From IMG/VR virus record IMGVR_UViG_3300019924_000031, positions 1 to 21,212 of that record: DNA of 21,212 nt; one strand, 5' to 3'. The notes beneath the pieces were generated by a model. The model saw nothing but the letters and a program-made list of their open reading frames with translations, was not told the origin of the DNA and did not search any database. Made by a program: the position numbers and the translations under genes. The DNA is from a virus. Numbering within the stretch: the stretch's first letter is position 1; every line of letters starts with the position of its first letter. Positions 5,818-12,783 of this stretch are shown one piece after another.

Positions 5818-7038
5818 CTACGTCCACTCCTCCATACCCGCTTGGTTGTCGTCGGCGTCACGCACCACACTCGGATCGTCGGGCGTGAGTCCGCAGCGGA
5901 CGCGCGCGACGTCCGCCCATTGTGCTTGTTTCTCTATGCCGATGAACTCGCGGTGTTTGTTCTTTGCCGCTTTGGACGTCGTCCCACTGCCGGCGAACGG
6001 GTCAAGTACGATTTGATCTTTCGCGGTGGCGAGTGTTACTAGCCACTCCATGAGGTCGGTGGGTTTGACTGTTGGGTGCGCGTTCTCTATCTTCCCGTCT
6101 AAGGTGCGTTCGGCGCGGGATGCTTTGGACGTGTAGAAGTACCGGGAGACACCGCCCTTGTCCCCGAGTCCGCCAGTATTGGGGCCATGAGAAGCCTTCC
6201 ACTCGTGTCTATCGTCTTTGTGACCGTTTTTAGCCGCGGCCACGCCGCCCGTGCTTACGGTGTCTTCGGTGGCGTCGTCTAAGTTGGCGGCGGCGGTCTC
6301 GTCAAACACGACGTTTGACGGATACCGGCCCTCAACAGCACCATGACCACCACTTGCTTGAGAATACACGTCGTTATCGCCAGGTGGTTCGTTCTCGCGT
6401 TCTTCTGAACCCACTCGACACTCCCCAATATTCAACGCGCCCGTCCCCCACTCCCGAACGTTCCCCGCCACCGTATCCTCCCCCAGTGGCTTCCGGGCGA
6501 CGACGACGAACTCGGTGGCGGGCTTGAGGGTGGTTTTCCATCCGTCCCATTGTTTGGCGGCGTCCGTCGCGGGTTCGGTGTATTCGTATGTTGTCGTATC
6601 CTCGTGGTCGTTCCGGTACTCCCCGCCCCGTATGTCGTCCGCTTCGCGTTCGGCTATCACTTCACGCTCGGCGTTGGCCTGTTTATCAATAGCCTTCGAG
6701 ACGTCCAACGCCTTCGGAAACCCACTCCCGTAATGCCACGTAATCGTATCCCGAACCTCAAACCCCGCATCCTCCACACCACTAAACAACCTGTGGTGCG
6801 TGCGATTGCCGGAGAACGCGAGTAGGTGTCCGCCCGGTCGAAGGACGCGCTTCGCTTTCCGCGCCCATTCCTCGCACCACTCTTGGTACTCCTTTGGCTC
6901 AAAGTCGTCCCAATCCCGCCCCATGAACGCAAGTCCATACGGCGGATCGGTGACTATGGCGTGAACGCTGTTCTCGATTAATTCGTCAAGTTTTTCTAAT
7001 GCGTCGCCGGTATGAATCACGTTCGTTTCTACATTCAT
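5818..7038 (-). CDS. DNA N4-cytosine/N6-adenine methyltransferase, beta class (406 aa)
   Basis: This enzyme transfers a methyl group from S-adenosylmethionine to an exocyclic amine of a DNA base. Motif IV DPPY (31-34) comes first and motif I, LDPFAGSGTT (345-354), lies near the C-terminus, the circularly permuted beta-class order. HPTVKP (321-326) precedes motif I as usual. The central 110-300 region would hold the target-recognition part. The ATG at 7038 lies two bases after the upstream stop. The gene is in a row with a GIY-YIG-like nuclease and two more methyltransferase-like genes. Haloviruses use such enzymes to evade host restriction; the target site cannot be read from the sequence. 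Confidence 0.92.
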   Translation of the reverse strand: MNVETNVIHTGDALEKLDELIENSVHAIVTDPPYGLAFMGRDWDDFEPKEYQEWCEEWARKAKRVLRPGGHLLAFSGNRTHHRLFSGVEDAGFEVRDTITWHYGSGFPKALDVSKAIDKQANAEREVIAEREADDIRGGEYRNDHEDTTTYEYTEPATDAAKQWDGWKTTLKPATEFVVVARKPLGEDTVAGNVREWGTGALNIGECRVGSEERENEPPGDNDVYSQASGGHGAVEGRYPSNVVFDETAAANLDDATEDTVSTGGVAAAKNGHKDDRHEWKASHGPNTGGLGDKGGVSRYFYTSKASRAERTLDGKIENAHPTVKPTDLMEWLVTLATAKDQIVLDPFAGSGTTSKAAKNKHREFIGIEKQAQWADVARVRCGLTPDDPSVVRDADDNQAGMEEWT

Positions 7039-7040
7039 TA

Positions 7041-7445
7041 TTAAATCACTTCTCCGTCACACCACACGACGAACCCCCTATCACTCAACTCCAGTGCCTT
7101 CCGGTACTCTGTCTCAAACGCGTTCTCACTCGGCCACACACCCAACAACTCCACCGGACTGAACAACGACAAGAACAATGATTGCCGGACGTCGCCTTCG
7201 GTGTGGTCTTGCAGCCTATCGTAGACGCATCCTGACGCGCCGACGTAGCATACGGCGTCCGCGGTGAGGCGTTCTATCACGTCGTCGTCGGGCATGGCGT
7301 CCACTCTCCCACGGAACCCACGTGCTATGCTCTCGGCGTCGTCGGGCGTCTCGACGCGCAACGCGTACGTGCCGGGTTGCTGAGAGTCTGCGAGTTTGCC
7401 GCGCCGGTCGAGGATTTCGTGCACTCTGGTTGGCGTCAACGTCAT
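7041..7445 (-). CDS. GIY-YIG-like nuclease domain protein (134 aa)
   Basis: The core resembles the GIY-YIG fold: a TYAL strand (Tyr27) for the first motif, then CYVGAS (Tyr67) for the second, followed by YDRLQDHTEGD with the catalytic-type Arg77 and His81, and a helix ENAFETEYRKALEL supplying Glu (111 or 113). In this fold, found in UvrC, restriction enzymes and homing nucleases, these residues cut DNA. The first motif is degenerate and separated by an acidic insertion of about 30 residues, so activity is uncertain. The start overlaps the upstream stop (ATGA). Its place between two methyltransferase genes suggests a link to DNA modification. Confidence 0.65.
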   Translation of the reverse strand: MTLTPTRVHEILDRRGKLADSQQPGTYALRVETPDDAESIARGFRGRVDAMPDDDVIERLTADAVCYVGASGCVYDRLQDHTEGDVRQSLFLSLFSPVELLGVWPSENAFETEYRKALELSDRGFVVWCDGEVI

Positions 7446-8044
7446 AGGAGTGGCCTCACGAGATAGTTGATGTACGCTCGCGGGATTGCACTGCGCTTCA
7501 ACGGGCGACTAGGCCACTCGTGCGTATATCCCTTCACGGACTTCCACAACTCAACAGACCCCTGCCACCCACCCGTCCGGTGGTGCTTCTCGAACGCGCC
7601 CGATGGCCGCCCGAGTTGTGTCTGTCGTGGCGGGTCCGGCACGTGGTACGACGTTTCAAACGCGCGCTCATAATGCAACGGTAGCCCGAACATCCCACCA
7701 TTCAGCACAACAGGATCGTTGAGTGGGGCGTCGGGGACGTTCTCTATTATCCACTCCTCACAGTACGACCGCGCTAACTCTCGCGCCACCGGAATCAAGT
7801 TTTCGTGGTCGTTGGTGGTGCCGTTCATGCGCGCTCCAGGCGTCCACTGCTGGCACGGTGGATGGAATACGCCAAGGTCAAACGCCCGGTCAAACGATAC
7901 CTCGCGGGCGTCTGCCTCTATGAGCGTGTCCGTGTACGGATTCGGCGTTGGGTCAATGCCGACGCGCGTCACGTCGCCGTACGCGCTTAGTGCTTCACAC
8001 TCGACGCCCGTATCCGCGAACACGTGGAGTATACTCATACTCAT
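7442..8044 (-). CDS. Compact C5-cytosine methyltransferase-like protein (200 aa)
   Basis: The sequence has the two signature motifs of C5-cytosine methyltransferases: HPPCQQW (61-67) with the catalytic-type Cys64, and ENVP (101-104). It also has MFGLPLHYERAFE as in the motif VIII region. The SAM-binding motif I (ILHVFADTGVECEAL) is degenerate compared with DLFSGAGG. At 200 residues it lacks a normal target-recognition domain, so it belongs to the short phage-type family whose specificity is unclear. The ATG at 8044 makes an ATGA overlap; the longer ORF start at 8122 lies inside the upstream gene. Confidence 0.75.
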   Translation of the reverse strand: MSMSILHVFADTGVECEALSAYGDVTRVGIDPTPNPYTDTLIEADAREVSFDRAFDLGVFHPPCQQWTPGARMNGTTNDHENLIPVARELARSYCEEWIIENVPDAPLNDPVVLNGGMFGLPLHYERAFETSYHVPDPPRQTQLGRPSGAFEKHHRTGGWQGSVELWKSVKGYTHEWPSRPLKRSAIPRAYINYLVRPLL

Positions 8045-8265
8045 GGGTCTAAGTCCTCGCTTTCTAACAGTATCCGAAGCTCCGCGAACTCGCGCTTCAA
8101 ATCCTCGTACTCGTTCGTACACGCTTCTACATGATCGCGCAAGTCCGCGAGCGTCTCGCCGGCTGTATCCAGTTCGGAAACGTGGACGAAGTGGCGGTCG
8201 TGGTATTCACTCCACGTAAGACCACTCGCTTTTTTCTCCTCTCTATAGTCGTCCTTCCAACTCAT
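8041..8265 (-). CDS. Hypothetical coiled-coil protein (74 aa)
   Basis: The ATG at 8265 overlaps the upstream stop (ATGA) and gives MSWKDDYREEKKASGLTWSE. Residues about 33-70 form an acidic amphipathic helix (ETLADLRDHVEACTNEYEDL). The first half contains SGLTWSEYHDRHF, a short motif reminiscent of small phage proteins that begin with a W-rich helix. It sits between two methyltransferase-like genes and is coupled to both. No function can be assigned; it may be a subunit or oligomerisation partner. Confidence 0.65.
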   Translation of the reverse strand: MSWKDDYREEKKASGLTWSEYHDRHFVHVSELDTAGETLADLRDHVEACTNEYEDLKREFAELRILLESEDLDP

Positions 8266-8726
8266 ACCCATTCGCCCCACGTTGACTGATTCGGATACCG
8301 TCGATAGATTGTGATTTGACTAATCATGCGAAACGCTCCATCCGCACGACGATACCGCCCGACAACCTCGCATTGGTCACTATGTGGTTCCCATGTGGCG
8401 TTATAGATTATGAGTCCGTTGGGTTTGGTGACGCGAACGCACTCAAAGAACTGCTTCCAACGGTCGAAGTAGTTGAGTGATTTCCACGGTGGATCGGAGA
8501 TTACGGCGTCAAACGTGCAGTCCGCGAAATCCAAATTCATCATGTCGCCCTCAAGGATTTCCTTGGACTGTGGTTCTGCGTCAACTAATACATCGCCGAT
8601 ACGGCACGCACCACACGGGACGTTAAGGACTTTGCCGTCGGGGAGTTGATCGCGGACGAATCGCTGTACATCGTCGGGCCAATTCCACGCGTCAGTATAT
8701 TCGTGAACCGCGGGAATATCACTCAT
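8262..8726 (-). CDS. SAM-dependent methyltransferase, DPPW type (154 aa)
   Basis: A Rossmann-like motif I (KVLNVPCGACRIGDVL, about residues 32-47) is followed by an acidic strand end (ILEGDMMNLDF) and then DPPW (88-91) in VISDPPWKSL. This is the alpha/gamma-type order for enzymes methylating an exocyclic amine, most often adenine N6. The protein is short, with no obvious target-recognition domain. The ATG at 8726 makes an ATGA overlap, so the ORF start at 8759 is rejected. It is the third methyltransferase-like gene in 3 kb. The substrate could be DNA or RNA; DNA is more likely from context. Confidence 0.75.
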   Translation of the reverse strand: MSDIPAVHEYTDAWNWPDDVQRFVRDQLPDGKVLNVPCGACRIGDVLVDAEPQSKEILEGDMMNLDFADCTFDAVISDPPWKSLNYFDRWKQFFECVRVTKPNGLIIYNATWEPHSDQCEVVGRYRRADGAFRMISQITIYRRYPNQSTWGEWV

Positions 8727-8845
8727 GGTCCTGCCTCTACGCTCTCGACGCCGTCGCACGGCAAGTGTCGGCGGTACACTTTGATTTCGTCACCACAGTA
8801 CGGGCACGTTTTCGTTTCAAGCTCGCCGTGCTGTTTCTTACTCAT
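8723..8845 (-). CDS. CCHC zinc mini-protein (40 aa)
   Basis: This short gene encodes a 40-residue product with putative ligands Cys14, Cys17, His27 and Cys30 (TCPYCGDEIKVYRRHLPC), a single compact zinc finger. The ATG at 8845 overlaps the TAA of the upstream gene by one base (TAATG), and its own stop overlaps the next ATG (ATGA), so both junctions are coupled. There is no room for another domain. Function is unknown. Confidence 0.7.
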   Translation of the reverse strand: MSKKQHGELETKTCPYCGDEIKVYRRHLPCDGVESVEAGP

Positions 8846-9234
8846 TAGAATGCCTCCTTGTACACGCTGCGCGGGTGGTTCTCCTCGCAGTACTTGCACG
8901 TCATCATGCCTTCGGGTGCGTCATCCCGCCCCGAAGGGATGTGTCGCTTACACCCGCACGGAAGCGTGCTCATCTTATCGTAGTACGCCTTGACGCGCGC
9001 CTTCCCGTCGTCCGTCCACTTGTACACATCCCACGACGTACCGTTTTCGCGCTCCCGACGAACTACACGCAGTAGGCCGGCGTCCACGTACACGGGGAGT
9101 TTCTGGTTTCGCCCGCCGGGCACTTCTTGCATTCTGAACTCACCTTCCATGTCGAGCAGGGACACCAGGTCGCTAATGTTCACTTCCACGATCCGGTGCG
9201 CGCTCCGCACTGCGTTCGCGTCCGCTCGCGCCAT
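8845..9234 (-). CDS. Winged-helix protein with C-terminal zinc ribbon (129 aa)
   Basis: Residues about 12-88 look like a winged helix: helix SDLVSLLDMEGEF, then KLPVYVDAGLLRVVRRER as recognition helix and wing, then WDVYKWTDDGKARVKAYYDK. The C-terminus is a zinc ribbon with Cys93, Cys95, Cys113 and Cys116 (CGC and CKYC). The combination suggests a DNA-binding transcription regulator. The ATG at 9234 follows the upstream TAG directly (TAGATG). The next gene starts within the stop codon. Confidence 0.75.
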   Translation of the reverse strand: MARADANAVRSAHRIVEVNISDLVSLLDMEGEFRMQEVPGGRNQKLPVYVDAGLLRVVRRERENGTSWDVYKWTDDGKARVKAYYDKMSTLPCGCKRHIPSGRDDAPEGMMTCKYCEENHPRSVYKEAF

Positions 9235-9354
9235 CTATAGCACCTCCGGGTGGTATTCTTGTAGGTGGTCGCGCTTCTCGCTCCCATCCTTGCACGGGTA
9301 GCGGCACACCGGGCACACTGGTTTGAACAATACGGATTTCGTGTTACTCGCCAT
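9235..9354 (-). CDS. C2H2 zinc-finger mini-protein (39 aa)
   Basis: The 39-residue product contains CPVCRYPCKDGSEKRDHLQE followed by YH, giving Cys14, Cys17, His30 and His35: a classical C-x2-C-x12-H-x4-H finger. The ATG at 9354 overlaps the end of the upstream gene by 11 bases and the stop touches the next ATG. Single C2H2 proteins of about 40-60 residues are frequent in haloarchaea and their viruses and are thought to bind DNA or protein partners. Too short for routine gene callers. Confidence 0.75.
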   Translation of the reverse strand: MASNTKSVLFKPVCPVCRYPCKDGSEKRDHLQEYHPEVL

Positions 9355-9847
9355 CGTCCACCTCCAGGCACTCGATGCTACGAGCGATGACCCAGTCGGT
9401 CAGATCGCCCTTGTCGACGCCAGCCGGGCAGAGCCATCGAACGGTCGTCCCCTGTCCCGTTGCGCGCGTGTAAGGCCTCGGTTCGCCGTGCTTGATTGAG
9501 AAGGACTCTCCGCTCTCCAGATCTGACTCCGTGTGAAGATGCGGCGAGTGCTCGCAGAGGTGCGACCACCGCATCCGGTACTCCGTGCCGTTCCCGCGCA
9601 GCCACAGGACGTGGTACGGGTAGTCCGACCCGCCGATAACTCCCGTGTGCCGGTCCTCCTCGAATCGCGTGACGGTTAGCGGGCGCGAGCGGTCGTTGAT
9701 GATAACCTCGTCGCCCGTTTCGAGGGCTTCGGCGACCGAACAGACAAACTCGGGTTCCACGATGGGGAACCCAGAGAAGGACGTCTTCCAGTCGGGTTCA
9801 TCGAGGTCGAACGCGTCCGCGACGGGTACGCTGTCGGTATCAGTCAC
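9344..9847 (-). CDS. Hypothetical protein (167 aa)
   Basis: The GTG at 9847 forms an 8-base GTGACTGA overlap with the upstream stop, the same junction as at 2146. The upstream ATG at 9925 would add basic sequence encoded within the previous gene. The product is acidic and beta-rich: ALETGDEVIINDRSRPLTVT followed by DYPYHVLWLRGNGTEYRMRW read like small barrel strands. The C-terminal half has VRWLCPAGVDKGDLTDWVIA. No catalytic motif or known family is visible. Confidence 0.7.
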   Translation of the reverse strand: MTDTDSVPVADAFDLDEPDWKTSFSGFPIVEPEFVCSVAEALETGDEVIINDRSRPLTVTRFEEDRHTGVIGGSDYPYHVLWLRGNGTEYRMRWSHLCEHSPHLHTESDLESGESFSIKHGEPRPYTRATGQGTTVRWLCPAGVDKGDLTDWVIARSIECLEVDDGE

Positions 9848-10232
9848 GGTTCTGCACCTCCAGACTGCGTTTGAACGCTTGCACGTTCGCGTCAATCCGC
9901 TCCCGCTTCGTTTCGATTTCCTCATTCACACCACTCACCCATTCCTGTAGCTCCTCGCGGGAGTTGATGATGAAGTAGCCGTCCGCGCAGTCACCTATCG
10001 CCGGCCCACTCGGGTCGTCACGCAAGTCCGCGATTAGGTCCCGCACGGTCGTTGGTTTGAGTGGGACGTGCCCTGCGAGCGCGGGGCCGCTTAGTGCGTT
10101 GTCTCTGCCTACTGCGTGCTCGCGGAGTGCGAACCGCACGACCGTGCGTGAATCCTCAATTTGCTCCATATCGCTGTCGCTGTATTCGGCGGCGCGTTCG
10201 CGTTCGAGTTTGTCTTTCATGGTTTTTGGCAT
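9840..10232 (-). CDS. Winged-helix DNA-binding protein with helical tail (130 aa)
   Basis: Residues about 25-90 look like a winged helix: TVVRFALREHAV, then ALAGHVPLKPTTVRDLIADL as the helix-turn-helix, then AIGDCADGYFIINSREELQE as the wing. Residues 92-125 (NEEIETKRERIDANVQAFKR) form a charged helix likely to dimerise. This architecture is widespread in haloviral regulatory proteins. TGAGGT lies just upstream of the ATG at 10232, a usable Shine-Dalgarno. It follows the RHH gene after 13 bases and lies downstream of the MCM helicase, so it may act in replication or early transcription. Confidence 0.75.
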   Translation of the reverse strand: MPKTMKDKLERERAAEYSDSDMEQIEDSRTVVRFALREHAVGRDNALSGPALAGHVPLKPTTVRDLIADLRDDPSGPAIGDCADGYFIINSREELQEWVSGVNEEIETKRERIDANVQAFKRSLEVQNRD

Positions 10233-10245
10233 GGTTTACCTCACG

Positions 10246-10374
10246 TTAGTCCGATTGCTCTACGTCGTATTCTTCTCGCAGTAGTCGCTCAACGGTCGCG
10301 CTTTGGTTGTCCTCTTGCTCAAGGGCTTGCACTACGTCGTCGCTTAGTGACAGGGTTTTCTGGCGTTTCACCAT
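10246..10374 (-). CDS. Ribbon-helix-helix repressor-like protein (42 aa)
   Basis: The 42-residue product begins MVKRQKTLSLSDDVVQALEQ and ends RLLREEYDVEQSD. This is a minimal CopG/Arc-type ribbon-helix-helix: a basic strand (KRQKTLSLS), helix A (DDVVQALEQED), a turn (NQSAT) and helix B (VERLLREEYDV). Such proteins dimerise and insert the strand into palindromic operators. The start codon lies inside the left arm of a concentric 40-base palindrome (10371-10410), which strongly suggests autorepression. A TTAAGTAAG element about 28 bases upstream would serve as a TATA box for a leaderless message. Confidence 0.82.
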   Translation of the reverse strand: MVKRQKTLSLSDDVVQALEQEDNQSATVERLLREEYDVEQSD

Positions 10375-10410
10375 ACCACCCTATTAGTACGTACTTACTT
10401 AATGGTATGG
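10371..10410. promoter_or_regulatory. Concentric palindromic operator at RHH gene start
   Basis: The outer arms CCATACCA (10371-10378) and TGGTATGG (10403-10410) and the inner perfect palindrome AGTACGTACT (10386-10395) share the same centre, 10390.5. The element covers the start codon and the likely TATA box (TTAAGT on the minus strand) of the 42-aa RHH gene. Two nested dyads are what one would expect for two RHH dimers or for two regulators. Confidence 0.6.
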
Positions 10411-10419
10411 GTTGCGTGC

Positions 10420-10566
10420 CTATACCCTACGGTACGCCCCCGTCCGCGGCTCCATCACACGCCCCGCCTGCGCCAACGCCTCCAACTCCGACTCCACCAC
10501 CGACTCACTCACACCCGTAATCGACGCCACCTCCGCCGGCGTCCGCGCCTCATCACACGCCTCCAA
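10420..10566 (-). CDS. Out-of-frame winged helix, probable displaced C-terminus of MCM
   Basis: The frame +1 to mcm encodes RILEACDEARTPAEVASITG then VSESVVESELEALAQAGRVM, ending TGAYRRV and a TAG stop. This is a convincing winged helix (helix, TPAEVASITG turn, recognition helix, wing) of the kind found at the C-terminus of archaeal MCM. It begins where the MCM frame ends (stop at 10553) and overlaps it by 14 bases. No ATG or GTG starts it; a TTG at 10566 is the earliest candidate, with GGAGG three bases before it. Possibilities are a frameshift mutation or sequence error, programmed frameshifting, or a coupled separate peptide. The first seems most likely. Confidence 0.55.
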   Translation of the reverse strand: MEACDEARTPAEVASITGVSESVVESELEALAQAGRVMEPRTGAYRRV

Positions 10567-12214
10567 GATCCTCCGCGTACCACTCCTCCAACTCCTCGAA
10601 CTGCTCGTACCTGAGGATGGGGAACACGTTTTCTTTCGCGTGCTTAATCCACGCCCGCCCCACCTCCACCGGCACCGGCCGCTCCAACTGATCGAACTCC
10701 TCGCGCTCCCCGTACTGGGCTTCCTGCGCTTCCGTGTACGCCCGCCCGTACGTTTCCGCGACTTTCGAGTCCTGTTCCTTGTCCGCTTCGTCAAACATCG
10801 TCACAATGCCGTCAAAGCGCGAGAGTAGCGTCTCATCAATCCCCATCTGTTGACTCACACTCTGATTCGGGTCAAACCGTCCCTCAATTGGATTGCCGAG
10901 TGCCATGAGTCCCGTCTTGCTTTCGTACGTCGCGCTCTTTCCAGCCTTCTCCACGTCGACGACTTGCTCGCCCTCCAACGCGTCGTTCATATCCGTCAGT
11001 TCCTCCGGGCCTTTGTCAATCTCGTCAAGAATCAAGTGCCCGCCGTTCGCACGCACCAATAAGCCGGGCGTGATCGTCCACTGGCCCTCCCCAAAGTCGT
11101 CCTTGGTCGCGGCCGCCGTCAACCCCACACCACTCGATAACGCGGTCGTGCTCTTACTAATGCAGTTCGGGCTAAACGCCTGAATGTCCTGCTTGAACGT
11201 CGACTTCCCCATCCCGAAGTCCGTAATCATGAGGAAATGCAAGTCCCCACGGTACGTCGGCCCGCTCGGAATATTGATGGGTGGCGCACCAAACAGGTAC
11301 GCCACCGCGAACTCCATAGCCGCATCCCACGACGGCGTAGTGTGCAAGTTCGGCGCAAGTGACTCCGCGATTAAATCCACGGCGTCGTCCCGATCCGCAA
11401 GCGCCTCGAACTCCTCGCGGTGCGCGGCCACGTCCACGGCGTCGTTATCCTTCTCGTACTCGATACTGTTCACCTCCAGCACGTTCGTGAACAAGAGTTC
11501 GTTATCCCCGTCCTTCTGCACGCGACGCACAAACCCGTTCACGGTCACTTTCTCGCCCGCCCGCCCGAGAATACCGTGGTCGCCACCGTAATCAATCAGG
11601 TCGTTCATGACGTACCCGACGAGCTTCCCGCTCTCACTGTCGCCCGCGTTCGGCGGGCTTTGGATGCGGACTTTCGTGTAGTCACTCCACTCGCCCTGGT
11701 CTTCTACCACGTCCATCGTCGCGCGTTTCTCGCACGACCCGCATTGGTCGGGCTGTCGAAGTTCGCCTTTCGCCGGATCTTGCGGATACGGATTGTACCC
11801 GCCACAACTCCGACACCGGAACACGACTTCCTCGGCAACGTCGTCGGGAGTGGTGACACGCTCCAAGGTGCCAGTAACACCGACGAATTTGCCGGCGTGG
11901 TCTTTCCGTATCTCGCCCGGCGTGTACGTGTACGTCTCTTCAACGTTGTGGACGCGTACACTGCATTTGCTCAGGTCAACGTCTACGGGCAGGTCTATCT
12001 TCCCGAGTGCGGCCTCTGCACCCTTCAAGACGTCGCGTGGCGATTCCATAAAGTCGTCCGCAAGCGCCGGGTCGTAACTAACCACGTCGGCGTAGTCAAT
12101 CCACAACGACCGTTTGTCGTGTGGGTAGCCTTGCGCCAGCTCGCCGAGTTGGTCGCGTTCGTACTGCTCTATCACGTCCATGAACGGGTCAACGTAGTGT
12201 TGTGAGTCTACCAT
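10553..12214 (-). CDS. mcm: MCM replicative helicase (553 aa)
   Basis: This is the hexameric 3'-5' helicase that unwinds the replication fork. Residues about 1-250 are the N-terminal OB-fold domain with a zinc site at Cys134, Cys137, Cys158 and Cys161. The AAA+ core has a diverged Walker A, TDFGMGKST (331-339, normally GDPGxGKS), Walker B LILDEID (394-400), sensor 1 Asn441 in ALGNP, and an arginine finger LLSRFD (Arg466). The frame stops after EEWYAEDLGGV, before the usual C-terminal winged helix, which is found intact in the +1 frame. Upstream is a duplicated TATA-rich 12-mer. A virus-encoded MCM implies partial independence from the host helicase. Confidence 0.92.
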   Translation of the reverse strand: MVDSQHYVDPFMDVIEQYERDQLGELAQGYPHDKRSLWIDYADVVSYDPALADDFMESPRDVLKGAEAALGKIDLPVDVDLSKCSVRVHNVEETYTYTPGEIRKDHAGKFVGVTGTLERVTTPDDVAEEVVFRCRSCGGYNPYPQDPAKGELRQPDQCGSCEKRATMDVVEDQGEWSDYTKVRIQSPPNAGDSESGKLVGYVMNDLIDYGGDHGILGRAGEKVTVNGFVRRVQKDGDNELLFTNVLEVNSIEYEKDNDAVDVAAHREEFEALADRDDAVDLIAESLAPNLHTTPSWDAAMEFAVAYLFGAPPINIPSGPTYRGDLHFLMITDFGMGKSTFKQDIQAFSPNCISKSTTALSSGVGLTAAATKDDFGEGQWTITPGLLVRANGGHLILDEIDKGPEELTDMNDALEGEQVVDVEKAGKSATYESKTGLMALGNPIEGRFDPNQSVSQQMGIDETLLSRFDGIVTMFDEADKEQDSKVAETYGRAYTEAQEAQYGEREEFDQLERPVPVEVGRAWIKHAKENVFPILRYEQFEELEEWYAEDLGGV

Positions 12215-12242
12215 TGTTGTGTTGTAGTGTGTAGTAGTGAAG

Positions 12243-12273
12243 TCTATATCTATATCGTCTTTCTATATCTATA
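12243..12273 (-). promoter_or_regulatory. Twin TATA-rich 12-mers upstream of mcm
   Basis: TCTATATCTATA occurs at 12243-12254 and again at 12262-12273, 19 bases apart, between the stop of the coiled-coil gene and the mcm start. On the minus strand the proximal copy (TATAGATATAGA) is 29-40 bases before the ATG at 12214, right for a TATA box with a short leader. The distal copy could be a second TATA box, an activator site or an iteron. Confidence 0.55.
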
Positions 12274-12783
12274 CTATCGTGGTACGTGGTGCCCGGCACC
12301 CTGCTGGAACCGCGACGGGTCAAGCTCCGGGTTCCGACTCTTCAAATCCTCAATCACGTCCTCCTCGTCGCACTCCCCGAGTTTCGCGGCTTTCTGCACC
12401 ATCGCGTGCCCTTGAAAGACGTTCATGCCGTCCTCGTGCATTTGGTCCTCTATCGACTGAAGGTAGCCGTCGTACTTGCCCTCAACATCGTCTATCTTCT
12501 CTAACTCCGCCTCGGCGCGTTCAATCTTCACGTCTAACTGCGCGATTTCGTCGTCAAGATTGTTGCGTTCGCTTATCTTGTCGCGTTTCTTGTCCCGGAG
12601 TTCTTGCAAGTGGTCGCGGACTTTCTCGCGTTGACTCACCTTCTCACCGTGCGCCACCCGCGCAAGCTCCTCGCGGACGAGTCGAGTTAGGCCGCCGTGC
12701 TCTAACTTTTCCTTGGCGAGTTCTTTCGTCCGCTTCGGGACTTTCACGTTCACCTGGGATTGTTCGGCGTCGTCGTCACTCAT
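12274..12783 (-). CDS. RHH-like protein with long coiled coil (169 aa)
   Basis: Residues 10-45 (VNVKVPKRTKELAKEKLEHG then GLTRLVREELARVAHGE) match a ribbon-helix-helix: strand, helix, turn, helix. Residues about 47-117 are highly charged with a heptad pattern (EKVRDHLQELRDKKRDKISE, then IAQLDVKIERAEAELEKIDD), a long coiled coil. A small C-terminal helical region contains CDEEDVIEDLKSR. Proteins of this layout are common on haloarchaeal plasmids and viruses and are presumed DNA-binding; partition or transcription roles are both possible. The start makes an 8-base ATGAGTGA overlap, and the stop is followed at once by the duplicated 12-mers before mcm. Confidence 0.78.
   Translation of the reverse strand: MSDDDAEQSQVNVKVPKRTKELAKEKLEHGGLTRLVREELARVAHGEKVSQREKVRDHLQELRDKKRDKISERNNLDDEIAQLDVKIERAEAELEKIDDVEGKYDGYLQSIEDQMHEDGMNVFQGHAMVQKAAKLGECDEEDVIEDLKSRNPELDPSRFQQGAGHHVPR

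Noticed and set aside
8041-8265. Antitoxin-like reading of the 74-residue coiled-coil protein
   Set aside because: No partner toxin is adjacent, and its position between methyltransferase genes does not fit a toxin-antitoxin pair.
10420-10794. 124-codon minus-strand ORF with an arginine-rich first half
   Set aside because: The first 75 codons overlap mcm in another frame and are compositional noise; only the last 48 codons look like a real winged helix.
11420-12205. 261-codon plus-strand ORF
   Set aside because: It is the antisense shadow of mcm, whose protein has clear motifs; the plus-strand product has no recognisable composition or domain.
12243-12273. CRISPR-like repeat
   Set aside because: Only two 12-base copies with a 7-base spacer; no array.
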